64,000 nt of DNA from JAICKM01 sp050998805 (GTDB taxonomy: Bacteria > Chloroflexota > Chloroflexia > QHBQ01 > JAICKM01): NCBI GenBank assembly GCA_050998805.1, contig JBPCPV010000055.1:4072-68071 (forward strand). Reading direction: 5' to 3'. Positions 26,302 to 35,300 of this stretch are shown in pieces. The notes under the pieces were generated by a model. That model was not told the DNA's origin and ran no database searches. It was given only the letters and a program-made list of their open reading frames with translations. A program made the translations under genes and the position numbers. Each line of letters starts with the position of its first letter. The first letter of the stretch is position 1.

Positions 26302-26329
26302 GTTCTGGATTGGGGATGCCGGGGTAATG

Positions 26330-26357
26330 CAGAGCTGGCCCAATTGGGCCAGCTCTG
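26330..26357. terminator. Perfect 28-base palindrome, bidirectional terminator candidate
   Basis: The half AGAGCTGGCCCAA is followed at once by its reverse complement, and one more C-G pair extends it. It lies between two convergent genes (ends 26301 and 26407). There is no T-tract on either side, so factor-independent termination is uncertain. Confidence 0.6.
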
Positions 26358-26406
26358 TCTAAGACTAACGTTGCTGAGGGCTGACGGCTAATCGCTCACG
26401 AGCTTG

Positions 26407-27465
26407 TCATTTGGTCGGTGTGCTGTTAGGGTCCGGTGCGGCACCCGGCGTGCCGTTGGCTTCGGAAGTGTTGTTGATCAGCGAGTCGAGGCGGGACAGG
26501 GTGTCCCGGTAGATCTGGTCAGCCTGCACCTGGGTCAACTTGCCGACCCTGACCGCGCTGTCCAATTCTGCCCGGATCGCGGGCTGGATGGCCGCCTTCA
26601 ATTGGGCGACCGTCACGTTGTGTGCCTGGGCGATCTGGGCGAGCGACTTGCCGGCCTTGAGCTGGTCGAAGAGGTCGTTCTCGGATATGCCGAGCAGATG
26701 CTCCACAGCCGTGAAGGCCGCGCCCTTGACGTTTGGGCCGTCGGTGCTCGAGTCGGCAGAGCCGTGGCCGGAGATTATCCCGTCCACCTTGCCGGAGAAG
26801 TCCTGGTAGTTCTGGTCAGACTGCGCCTGGGTCAGCTTGCCCGTGCCGACGGCTGAGTTCAACTGCTCGCGGAACGCAGCCAGGATCGCCGTCTTCAGCT
26901 GGTCGGCGGTCACATTGTGCGCCTGGGCGATCTCGCCGAGCGACTTGCCCTGCTTGATCTGGGCGCTGAGTTCGTCTGCCGATAAGCCGAGGAGGCGTTC
27001 GGTAGCTTGTAGGAGGGCCATTTTCGGGTTCAGGTACTGATCCTGGTTCTTGAAGTTATCGGGGCTGCCGCCGCCGCTCATAAGGGCCTTGCTTCCGAGC
27101 GCGAGCAGGTTGCCCGGGCTTTGGAGGTTCGCCTTGACGTCGGCGGCCTGCGCCGACGTCAGGCTGCCGTCCTTCACCGCCTGGTCGGCTGTCTCGGCGA
27201 TTGCGCCCGCGAAGGCGGTGTTGAGCTGCTGCTCGGAGATACCGAGTTTGGCAGCGAACTTGCCGTTGAAGAGGGCCATGTACCTGGCCGCGTCTCCCGC
27301 CGTGCTTGTCGCCTGCGGTGCCGCGCCTGCGGTGGCCGCTAGGCCCATCTCCGGTGCCGCGTTCACGCCGGTATGGATCGCCCCAGCGAACATCGCGGCC
27401 CCCGCCAGAAAGCCGAGCAGGGCGACAGCCGCCAGCCCCATGATCGTGATGCGTATCTTGTTCAT
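26407..27465 (-). CDS. Secreted protein built of repeated helical domains
   Basis: 352 residues. A signal peptide or anchor (MNKIRITIMG then a hydrophobic stretch to about 35) leads into an Ala/Thr-rich linker. Two clear repeats of about 75 residues follow, at about 152-235 and 255-335. Each begins LLGxSxxxLxxQ, continues with KSLxxIAQAHNVT and QLKxAI, then a GKLTQxQxDQ helix. A third, degenerate copy at about 70-120 (LGISEQQLNTAFAGAI, DGSLTSAQAADV) precedes them. I do not recognise a named family; the pattern resembles uncharacterised secreted actinobacterial and Chloroflexota proteins. C-terminus is Gly/Pro/Asn-rich. Confidence 0.7.
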   Translation of the reverse strand: MNKIRITIMGLAAVALLGFLAGAAMFAGAIHTGVNAAPEMGLAATAGAAPQATSTAGDAARYMALFNGKFAAKLGISEQQLNTAFAGAIAETADQAVKDGSLTSAQAADVKANLQSPGNLLALGSKALMSGGGSPDNFKNQDQYLNPKMALLQATERLLGLSADELSAQIKQGKSLGEIAQAHNVTADQLKTAILAAFREQLNSAVGTGKLTQAQSDQNYQDFSGKVDGIISGHGSADSSTDGPNVKGAAFTAVEHLLGISENDLFDQLKAGKSLAQIAQAHNVTVAQLKAAIQPAIRAELDSAVRVGKLTQVQADQIYRDTLSRLDSLINNTSEANGTPGAAPDPNSTPTK

Positions 27466-27589
27466 CTCTCAGTTCCTTTCGCTAGTTGTCGTTGCCGGCC
27501 TTGTCACGCCGCCGGTGTATCGGGCGGCCAGATCTGCACCGCTTAGATACAGTGTAGCGCAGCCGGCTTGGAAGGCCCTGAGAGGAGGA

Positions 27590-28420
27590 TTAGAGTTTGC
27601 TTAGATTTGTTGTATTGTGCGGGCGCAACCTGACGAAAAGCAGCGGCGGCATGTCGTAGTTGCCCCAGTTAAACGGGCTTGGGGTGGGGGCTTCTGCCGT
27701 GATGCGCGGCTCCTCGATGCGGTCCATGAGTAGACCAGCGGTGAAAGCGGCGTTGAGCAGCAGATGCAGAGGGCGGTGCCAGTAGTATTGCTGTTGTGGC
27801 TGCTCGCTTATCGCCAATCCCCGGGTTACGTCCGCAGAGAGGTAGCGCGATATTTTGATAGCGTAAGTGGGTTCGTCGGCGTAATCTGGAAGCTCGGCCT
27901 GCATCGAAATAGCTTGGCCGTTGAAGCATGGGTGCATTACGGAGAAAACAAAGCGTCCGCTCGGCTTGAGCAATTGAGCTACTGCGCGAAAGAGGGGTTC
28001 GATAGTCGGCATGTCCATGAGTGCGTTGTTGCAGACTGCCGCATCGAACTGCCGTTCGCCCTGCCCGGCCGGCGCGAGCAACTGGGCTTCGTCGGTGGCA
28101 TCGGCGACGCGATATTCTATCCGGTCCGCGTGTTCGGTGGTTCGCAACCGGGCAAGCTCTATCATCCGGGGGCTGAAGTCGGAGGCAACTACCTCGGCAC
28201 CCAAGTCAGACAAGCGGCGGGAGAAGATGCCGTTTCCGCAGGCAATGTCCAAGACTCTTTCGCCGGGACGGATCTCCAGCATCCGCTCGACTGTCGGTGC
28301 GATGAGCGTTGTCTGCCAGCTGCCGCCTCTGCCCATCCTACTGTCCCAGGCTTCAGCGTTTGTGTCCCAGATGTCGCGTGACTCCCCGAGCAAATCGCGT
28401 GGTTCCGGCCCGTCGCTCAT
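27590..28420 (-). CDS. Class I SAM-dependent methyltransferase
   Basis: 276 residues. Motif I is RVLDIACGNGIFSRRL (about 55-70), then VVASDFSPRMIELA, then FDAAVCNNALMDMPTIEPLF with the post-II asparagine stretch, and GRFVFSVMHPCFNG. This order matches the methyltransferase-11/25 group of small-molecule enzymes. It has lower GC than its neighbours. The gene ends 125 bases from the secreted repeat protein and begins 15 bases after the histidine kinase stop, so it may be read through from the two-component operon. Confidence 0.82.
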   Translation of the reverse strand: MSDGPEPRDLLGESRDIWDTNAEAWDSRMGRGGSWQTTLIAPTVERMLEIRPGERVLDIACGNGIFSRRLSDLGAEVVASDFSPRMIELARLRTTEHADRIEYRVADATDEAQLLAPAGQGERQFDAAVCNNALMDMPTIEPLFRAVAQLLKPSGRFVFSVMHPCFNGQAISMQAELPDYADEPTYAIKISRYLSADVTRGLAISEQPQQQYYWHRPLHLLLNAAFTAGLLMDRIEEPRITAEAPTPSPFNWGNYDMPPLLFVRLRPHNTTNLSKL

Positions 28421-28435
28421 TTTTGAAACCCTCTC

Positions 28436-30262
28436 CTATGCCGAGATCTTTTTGGCCGCGCTCTGAGTATATACCAATCCGTCCACAGCATCAACCGGCA
28501 GCCACATCCTGAACCTGGCTCCCTGCCCCGGCTCGCTCTCTACCTCGATCCGCCCGCCGTGCGCCTCCACGATGCTCTTGGCAATCGCCAGCCCCAGCCC
28601 CGCGTTGCCGGTCTGCCGAGTGCGTGACTGGTCGGCGCGGTAGAAGCGGTCGAAGACGCGCGGCAGCTGCTCCGGCTCGATCCCACAGCCGTCGTCTTCT
28701 ACGCTCAATACCGCCGACTTGGCCGGCCCATGACCATTGGCGCAGCCTTCCATCTCCAGCGTGACCGTGATGTGGCCGGTGGGCGGGGTGTAGCGAATAG
28801 CGTTGTCCAGCAGGTTCACGAGCACCCGGTAGAGCTGGTCGGAGTCGCCCCTTACACAGGCGGCGCATGCGGCAGGCGCGATCTCGGCACGTAGGTCGTG
28901 CTCGCCGGCGAGCACACGCATATTGTTCACCGCGCGGTCTATCACGTCGGGCAGCAGCAAAGGCTCAAGCCGGAGGCCGGCCCCGCCGTTCGCGTCGATC
29001 CGCGTCAGCAGCAGCAGATCCACCACCAGCCTGCCGAGGCGGTCGTTCTCGCGCTGCATAGCGCGCAAGATGCGGTCGGCCTCTGCGGGGTCGTGGCGCA
29101 CGCCCATCAGCAGCACATCCATGTAGCCGCCGAGCACAGTCAGCGGGGAGCGCAGCTCGTGGGAGGCGTCGGCGGCGAACTGGCGGGTGCGCGCCTCGCT
29201 GCGCTGCTGCGCCTTGAACGCGGCCTCGATCTGGTCGAGCATCCCGTTGAACGCGCGCACCAACTCCCTGACTTCGTCGCCGCCGGGGGCGTCTGATGCG
29301 GCGGTGCCGCCGGGTAGGCTCACCCGCCGACTCAGGTCGCCTCGCCCGATCTGACCGGCGGTGTTTGCTATACGTACGAGGGGGCGGAGGCCAAGCCGGG
29401 CGAGCGGCAAACCGAGCAGCAACGCCACGGCGAGCTCGCCGAGCAGCCCGTAGATCAGCAGCGCACGCAGAGTCGCCAGTGTCGAGTCCGCGCCACCCAG
29501 CGAGCCAACCAGCATCAGGTAGCCGATTGGCGTCCGCACGCCGCCCTTAAGGAAGTCGGTTTCGTCGAGGAGCGGCACCAAGTAGGCCAGCGCGCGCACT
29601 TGGTCGCTCTTGACGGCACCCTCCGAGCGCAGTTGTGTCTCGTAGAAGACAGGCCCCTTTGCCGCCGCGCTCTTTAGCTGATCAGGCGTTGGCAGCGTGG
29701 AGGTCAGGGTGTAGACGAGTTCAGGAGCAAAAGGCGTTTTGGCGACCAGGTCGCTCACGCCATTTATCTGCTCAGTCGGTGTAACCGAGAGTAACCCGCG
29801 CTTGATTGCATCCAGATTTGCCAAAGGGGTTCCCTGTGGAGATGACGATGCGTCCGGCGAAGGCGACCCGACCGGCCCGGACATGCCGAACTTGCCATTG
29901 ACCGGCTGGCCGCGTGTGAAGGCAGAAAACGGCTGGTTGGTTGCCAGCGTCTGGCCCTGTGTGTCCAGAAGCGCGATATAAGAGTCGCCGGGGCCGCGAT
30001 CTTGCGGCACCACAGCGCCCAGCTTATACAGCGTGTCGGGGCTGGTGATGATCTCTCCTGCCCCGCCATTCTTCGAGAGACCCATCTCGACACTGGTCGC
30101 CTGAGCCTGGAGTTGTGTCCTGGCGGCTTCCATCAGCGAGGATTGGAGCCGGTCGTAGACGAACAGCCCCGATGCGGTCAGCAGCACGGTCAGCAGGCCG
30201 CAATAGAAGAGCGTAAGCCGCCAGCGCAGCGTGCCGAACTGCGCCAGGGGACGCCTAAGCAC
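28436..30262 (-). CDS. Membrane sensor histidine kinase
   Basis: 608 residues. TM1 (about 14-36) and TM2 (about 275-300) enclose an extracytoplasmic sensor domain of about 240 residues. A HAMP linker follows (LARLGLRPLVRIANTAGQIGRGDLSRRVSL), then the HisKA phosphoacceptor box FAADASHELRSPLTVLGGY with His368. HATPase_c motifs: N-box NLLDNAIRYTPP, G1 EDDGCGIEPEQLPRVFDRFY, G2 GNAGLGLAIAKSIVEAHGG. It overlaps the upstream response regulator by 8 bases, giving the usual regulator-kinase operon order. The sensor domain has no recognisable fold by eye. Confidence 0.9.
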   Translation of the reverse strand: MLRRPLAQFGTLRWRLTLFYCGLLTVLLTASGLFVYDRLQSSLMEAARTQLQAQATSVEMGLSKNGGAGEIITSPDTLYKLGAVVPQDRGPGDSYIALLDTQGQTLATNQPFSAFTRGQPVNGKFGMSGPVGSPSPDASSSPQGTPLANLDAIKRGLLSVTPTEQINGVSDLVAKTPFAPELVYTLTSTLPTPDQLKSAAAKGPVFYETQLRSEGAVKSDQVRALAYLVPLLDETDFLKGGVRTPIGYLMLVGSLGGADSTLATLRALLIYGLLGELAVALLLGLPLARLGLRPLVRIANTAGQIGRGDLSRRVSLPGGTAASDAPGGDEVRELVRAFNGMLDQIEAAFKAQQRSEARTRQFAADASHELRSPLTVLGGYMDVLLMGVRHDPAEADRILRAMQRENDRLGRLVVDLLLLTRIDANGGAGLRLEPLLLPDVIDRAVNNMRVLAGEHDLRAEIAPAACAACVRGDSDQLYRVLVNLLDNAIRYTPPTGHITVTLEMEGCANGHGPAKSAVLSVEDDGCGIEPEQLPRVFDRFYRADQSRTRQTGNAGLGLAIAKSIVEAHGGRIEVESEPGQGARFRMWLPVDAVDGLVYTQSAAKKISA

Positions 30263-30980
30263 CGTCGGCCCCCTCTGGGCGTGACCTCATCACATAACCG
30301 ACGCCGCGCACCGTGCCGATCGGGTTCGGCTCGCCGAGTTTGCGGCGCAGGTAGCGCACATAGACCTCGATGATGTTGCCCTCGCCCATGAAGTCGTAGC
30401 CCCATGCCCTGTCGAGGATCATGGCCCGTGTGAGCACCTGGTTCGGATGGCGCATGAAAAGCTCCAGCAGTGCATATTCGCGCAGGCTGAGTGAGACCGG
30501 CCTGCCGCCGCGATGCACCTCGTGGGAGTCGGGATCGAGCGTGATGTCCTGTAGCTGTAGGAGGTTCGGCGGGTGCCCATCGGCGGGGCCGCTCTTGCGG
30601 CGAAGCACGGCCCGCACCCTGGCCGCCAGCTCCTTGAACTGGAACGGCTTCGTCAGGTAATCGTCGGCACCCAGGTCCAGTCCCTGCACACGGTCGTCGA
30701 GGTCGTCGCGGGCGGTCAGCATAATCACCGGGACGCGCGACACCTGCCTCAGCCGGCGGCATAGGTCGAAGCCGTTCAGCCCAGGGAGCATCAGGTCGAG
30801 TATGACCAGGTCGGGCGGGTCGTCGAGAGCCATTTGCAGCCCCGCCGCGCCATCCGCCGCGCTCTGGGTGCGAAAGCCCTCGTAGCCCAGCCCCAGCCGC
30901 AGGAAGTCAACGATCCCCGGCTCATCTTCAATTATCAACACGCGGGGCCGTGCCGCCGCACCGCCCTCAGCTTCGGCCAT
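30255..30980 (-). CDS. OmpR/PhoB-family response regulator
   Basis: 241 residues. Receiver domain with acidic pocket IIEDE (17-20), phosphoacceptor Asp62 in VILDLMLPG, the conserved Thr in MLTARDD and Lys in LTKPFQFKEL. The C-terminal winged helix has LSLREYALLELFMRHPNQVLTR and the recognition helix region NIIEVYVRYLRRKLGEPNPIGTVRGVGYVM. Pairs with the overlapping histidine kinase. Confidence 0.92.
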   Translation of the reverse strand: MAEAEGGAAARPRVLIIEDEPGIVDFLRLGLGYEGFRTQSAADGAAGLQMALDDPPDLVILDLMLPGLNGFDLCRRLRQVSRVPVIMLTARDDLDDRVQGLDLGADDYLTKPFQFKELAARVRAVLRRKSGPADGHPPNLLQLQDITLDPDSHEVHRGGRPVSLSLREYALLELFMRHPNQVLTRAMILDRAWGYDFMGEGNIIEVYVRYLRRKLGEPNPIGTVRGVGYVMRSRPEGADGA

Positions 30981-31029
30981 CTCTCAGCCCCCATATAAGA
31001 CGCGGCTCTACCAATGGTCCGCTGCCCAC

Positions 31030-31057
31030 ATTATACAGCATAGCCGAGCCGGGTTAA
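31030..31057 (-). promoter_or_regulatory. Promoter of the two-component operon
   Basis: TATAAT on the minus strand at 31035-31030 with TTAACC 16 bases upstream (31057-31052). The response regulator starts at 30980, giving a leader of about 45 bases. Confidence 0.5.
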
Positions 31058-31185
31058 GGGTTACTGAGGATCTGCTGAGAGTCTGATGAGAGGCGGTTTT
31101 ATCGTATTTGCCGCCCGACGCTAAAGGTGCTAAGTAACGTTGCAAAAATCTCTTCGAGTTTCGCAGCCCATCTCAGGCGTGAAAA

Positions 31186-31332
31186 GTGCCAAGGACTATT
31201 GAACACTTACTTAGTACCGATCTTGATGAGGCAGGCACCTTCGGCGATTGGCCGCAAGACTTTGGCGAAGTCGAGCGCGACACTGGTATACACTATCTGG
31301 ACGCAGTAGAATCTCACTACCTAAAGTCCTGA
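31186..31332 (+). pseudogene. Possible C-terminal remnant of an AAA-type ATPase gene upstream of the PIN-like gene
   Basis: A 48-codon open frame (GTG at 31186, TGA at 31330-31332) reads ...LSTDLDEAGTFGDWPQDF and ends HYLDAVESHYLKS. The 'G.F.DWP.DF' phrase recalls C-terminal ends of DUF3696/RecF-like predicted ATPases, where a partner nuclease gene often follows directly. Upstream the same frame hits a stop and no ATPase motifs are visible, so if it is an ATPase tail, the rest has been lost. The assignment rests on a short motif and is weak. Confidence 0.3.
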
Positions 31333-31333
31333 A

Positions 31334-31888
31334 ATGGCACGGAAGAAAGGAGCCCGCCTCGTCATTGACGCATCCGTGGCGTGTGCGGCCGGTGGCGAAT
31401 CAGCGACGGCTGATCGGGCTAAAAAATGTCGGGATCTGCTCGTTGTGGTTGAAGAAAGCCCACATCGCTACTACGTCGTTCTGACTGAAGAGATCATAGC
31501 CGAGTGGAATAATAATCAATCCAGCTTTGCTCGTGGCTGGCGGCGCAGAGTTTTGACCGCTAAGAAGGTCTGTCGCGTCGATCCTCCGGCCTACAACGAA
31601 TTGCGCGACACTATCAAGAAGGTTGCCGGCAAAGAAAAAGAGCGTACCGCTATGCTGGAAGACTTCCTCTTGATCAAAGCAGCCCTTGCCACCGACCGCA
31701 TTGTGATCTCGCGCGATGTCAGATCCAGAAACCCTTTTGCCGCCGCCTCTCGCGAGAGAGGCGCTGGTGCCATGAAGACTATTGCCTGGCTCAACCCAGA
31801 CAGCGAGGATGTTGCGATCTGGCTTACCGGCGGTGCTGTTTGCGAAGAAAAGCAACTCCTCGACTTTCTTGAGGAAGCCGCTTCTTAA
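31334..31888 (+). CDS. PIN-like domain protein
   Basis: 184 residues. The first strand ends LVIDASVACAAG with the leading Asp of PIN nucleases; EEIIAEWN (about 51-58) supplies an acidic pair, and DRIVISRDVRSRN (about 119-131) carries a further Asp typical of the third acidic position. A basic helix FARGWRRRVLTAKK lies between. Read as an RNase H-like PIN nuclease. The start lies 1 base after the stop of the putative ATPase remnant. No antitoxin-like small gene is adjacent, so a plain VapC toxin-antitoxin reading does not fit well. GC content is lower than surroundings. Confidence 0.6.
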   Translation: MARKKGARLVIDASVACAAGGESATADRAKKCRDLLVVVEESPHRYYVVLTEEIIAEWNNNQSSFARGWRRRVLTAKKVCRVDPPAYNELRDTIKKVAGKEKERTAMLEDFLLIKAALATDRIVISRDVRSRNPFAAASRERGAGAMKTIAWLNPDSEDVAIWLTGGAVCEEKQLLDFLEEAAS

Positions 31889-32059
31889 ACCACATTTGCT
31901 CTCCCACTGCTGATCTCTGACACCCCTTCTACCTTGCCGTCCGCAGGATCAGAATTGACATGTGCGGAAAGCTCTGCTACAATGTGGGCAACAAGGTTCT
32001 GAGCAGTTATCGAGTGATCAGGATCCATACCAGGTACCGTCTCGCCGAGCGTACTGGAA

Positions 32060-32117
32060 GGCACCGCACCACAAGGGTGAGGATAGCTCGCCGGCTTGCT
32101 GTGGGCGGTGCCTTTAT
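32060..32117 (+). promoter_or_regulatory. Long interrupted stem-loop followed by TTTAT
   Basis: GGCACCGC (32060-32067) pairs with GCGGTGCC (32105-32112); inside it CCACA pairs with TGTGG and GGTGAG with CTCGCC around a GATAG loop. TTTAT follows. It stands about 170 bases after the PIN-like gene and 200 before the giant protein, so it may be a terminator or a leader element. The remaining bases of 31889-32318 hold nothing I can name; a minus-strand 125-codon frame there lacks protein-like composition. Confidence 0.4.
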
Positions 32118-32318
32118 GGTAGACTAGATAGTGCGCTACCCTGGGCTGCACAGCTGTCGCCACGCGGCGGGCGGCGCTCCTGGCTTGCCCTCGGCTTATC
32201 ATGTCGTTACTAGGATCACCCTGAGCAGTGTGCTGTGCGGGCACTTCAGTGGGAAAGAGCATCTTTCAGTACCAGACGCGCGCTTCGGAGCAGAGCGCGA
32301 GGAGGAAGCAGACACCGG

Positions 32319-35300
32319 ATGATCATAACAAGAGACAGGCCCGCCCTGGCAGATGCACCCGCGGTTCGAATGACCGCTACCCGTCACCGGCTGAGAGCCT
32401 TCTGGGCGGCCCGCAGTTGGTGGGGCGGATTGATTGTACTCGGATTGGCCGCGTATGCCCAGAATATGTACATGAACGGCGGAGACGCAGAAGTTGCAGC
32501 CCGGCTGTACTGGGCCGCGATTATCCTGCTGATTCTTGTCCTGTTGCATCCGGCCTGGCCCTGGCACCGCGAACAGACAACGCAAACGGCTTCCCAAGCG
32601 GCCGACGTCGCCGTGGCGCTTCCGGCGATGGCAGCACCCGCCGTGGTGGCTCGTCCGGCCGGTGCCCGGCCCGCGCGCGCCGCCGTCGCTCCTGCCGCCA
32701 CGCCGGTGGCCGCGCGTATCGGTCTGTGGGCGCTCTGGCAAGGCATACGCGGGCGTTGGGGTTGGCGGATTACGGTGCCGGGTCTTGTCCTCTCGCTCGG
32801 GCTAGCGGGTGGCGCCACGCTGCTGCTCCGGGCGGATATTGCCGACGCGCGGGGCGGCTGGCTTTGGGCCGCCGCCTTGGCGACCTTGATTCTGACCTTC
32901 GCCGGGGCACCCCGCTGGCCGCGGGGCGTCGGCGGGCTCCTCCCCGGACCCGAAGACGATTTCTTCGGGCGAGGCGTGCCGCGGCCGGCCTTGCGCTGGG
33001 AAATTGTTCTGGCGGCCGGCGTCATTGCGCTCGCCCTGGTGCTCCGGCTCATGAATCTCGAATACATGCCCGGGATCTTCGGCGATGAAGGTGAGCGCGG
33101 CATGGACGCCCGCGCGATTGTGGAAGGGCATCCGACCCTGCTGTTCGGCTACGGCTGGTGGGGAGTGCCGAACCTTTACTTCTATTGGATATCCTGGATG
33201 TTGCGCCTCTTCGGCGACAACATGGTCGGGGACCGTATGGTGTCGGTCATCAGCGGCGTCGTAACGGTCTGGCTGGTGTACCGCATCGGCCGTCTCCTCT
33301 GGGGCCCGCGCGTTGGCCTAGTCGCCGGTGCCCTGCTGGCGGTTTCGCCGCTTTGGCTGCAATATAGCCGCGAGGCGGGCGAGAGTACACCCACCGCGAT
33401 GTGCTGGGCGGGCGGTTTCCTGTTCCTGTTCCGCGCATTGCGCTTCCGTAGGTGGAGCGACTGGGTCTTTGCCGGCCTGTGTTTCGGCTTCAGCCTCTAT
33501 TTCTACGCGGCCGGGAAGCTGGTCGTGCCGATGCTGGCCGTGATCGTGGTCTACTGTTTGATCCGCTGGCGCTTGGCGTTCTTCAAGCGGTATCTGTTCG
33601 GCTTCGTCTTGTCGGGAGTTGCTTTCGGTCTCGCTTTCTTGCCGTATGCGCTCTTTTTGATCACTGACAATTGGCACGGCTTTTTTGGACGGGCGCAGGA
33701 AACCTCCATCTTCTCGGCGCAAAACCAGGCGCTCACTTTCAACCGGCTCGGCGTGCCATATGATGCGAGTTGGGCGGGGCAGACTCTACAGCAGAGTCTA
33801 CTGAGCCATCCCTGGCAGTGGGCGCTGCTCATCTTCCAGCAGGCGCGGATCGCCAGCGAAGTTCTGTATCGCATCGGCGACAGCGCGTTCTTCTACACGA
33901 TCCAACTCCATCACGGGACGCTGTTAAGCCCCGTCCTGGCCTTCCTGACCGTCCTGGGGCTGGCCTATGCCACCTGGAAGCTGTGGGACGGGCGCTTTGG
34001 GCTGCTGCTGATCTGGTTCTGGGGGGGCATGGCGGGTATAGTCATGACCATTGATGCGCCGAACGTGCAACGCCTTGTCGGCGCGTGGCCGGTCGTGTTC
34101 CTATTCCCAGCTGTGCTGATCGATCGGATCTCGGCTGGGGCCTGGCCAATCAGCCGCGCGTTGGCCCGTCGCTGGTCCACAATCCCGCTCGCGGGGCTGA
34201 TCGTCTTTGCCGGTGTCGACGGCTACCAGGAGTATTTCGTCAGCTACGCCGCGCAGTGCCCGTTCTGCATCGCGACCGTACAGGCGCGCTACGTACAGGC
34301 GTTGGGGCAAGACTACAAGGGCTACCAGATGGGCGTCGGCGGGTATGACATCTACTTCGGCTATGGCAGTACACGCTTCGTAGCCAAAGGCGTGGAGGGC
34401 GACGACCTGAATGTGCCGATGGACTTCTTTCCCATTACCGACAATAATGGGAAAGGGGCGGCCTTTCTGGTCTATCCCTCTAACGCTCAGTACCTGCCGA
34501 TTATCCGCGCATTCTACCCGGGTGGGAGCGAAGAAGCGATCAAGGGTAACGACGGCTCGTTCATTTTCACCAGCTACAAGGTGAGCAGTGTGCAGATGGC
34601 GGCTTTCGAGACCGCCCATGCCGCGTACCAGCCAGCGCAGGGCGCAGCCATCACGCGCGACGAGCCGAACCTGGGAACGAAACGGGCGTCGAACGCCGGT
34701 GGAGGCACCTGGGCACCACCCGCGGGCTTGGCCTACCCGGTCACCGCGACCTGGCAAGGCGGCCTGGTTGCGCCAACGTATGGGCTATATACTTTCGTGC
34801 TCAAGGGAGCGCAGACCGGCCAACTCGACGTCGACGGCAAGCCGGTGCTGGACGCCGCGACGCCGATCAACGCTTCGGGTGACCGCGAAGTCGTGCTGGT
34901 GCTGGCTAAAGGCATCCACGATGTGCGGCTGGGAGGCACGCTGTCGAGCGCGCAGGGTCAGGTAGATCTCGAGTGGGCGGCGGCCGGCGCGTCGCTGCCG
35001 ATCGCGGCCCGATACCTATACAATGGCTCGACCGGTGGTCTCAGCGGGACAATCGGCGTCGGCGCCGGGCTGGATGCGGCCGATCCCCTGTCCGGGCAGA
35101 AGCCGAGCAGCCGCCGGTCCGACCCGTTCCTCGGCGTCCGCGATACCGGTGCCGCGACGTCGAGCTTGAATCAGCCCGGCCTGCTGGCCCTCTGGAAGGG
35201 CACGATCCAGATCCCCACCACAGGCACCTATCAGTTCAGCATCGACTCCAGCGGGCCAAGCCTGCTCAAGGTCGATAACGAAGTCGTTCTGGATACCCGC

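Noticed and set aside
31334..31888. VapC toxin of a VapBC toxin-antitoxin pair
   Set aside because: No small antitoxin gene overlaps or precedes it; 184 residues is longer than usual VapC; what precedes it looks more like an ATPase tail.
31885..32262. Minus-strand open frame of 125 codons overlapping the end of the PIN-like gene
   Set aside because: No ribosome-binding site, composition (Ser/Ala/His-rich, no pattern) unlike a protein; the interval contains hairpins and leader-like DNA instead.
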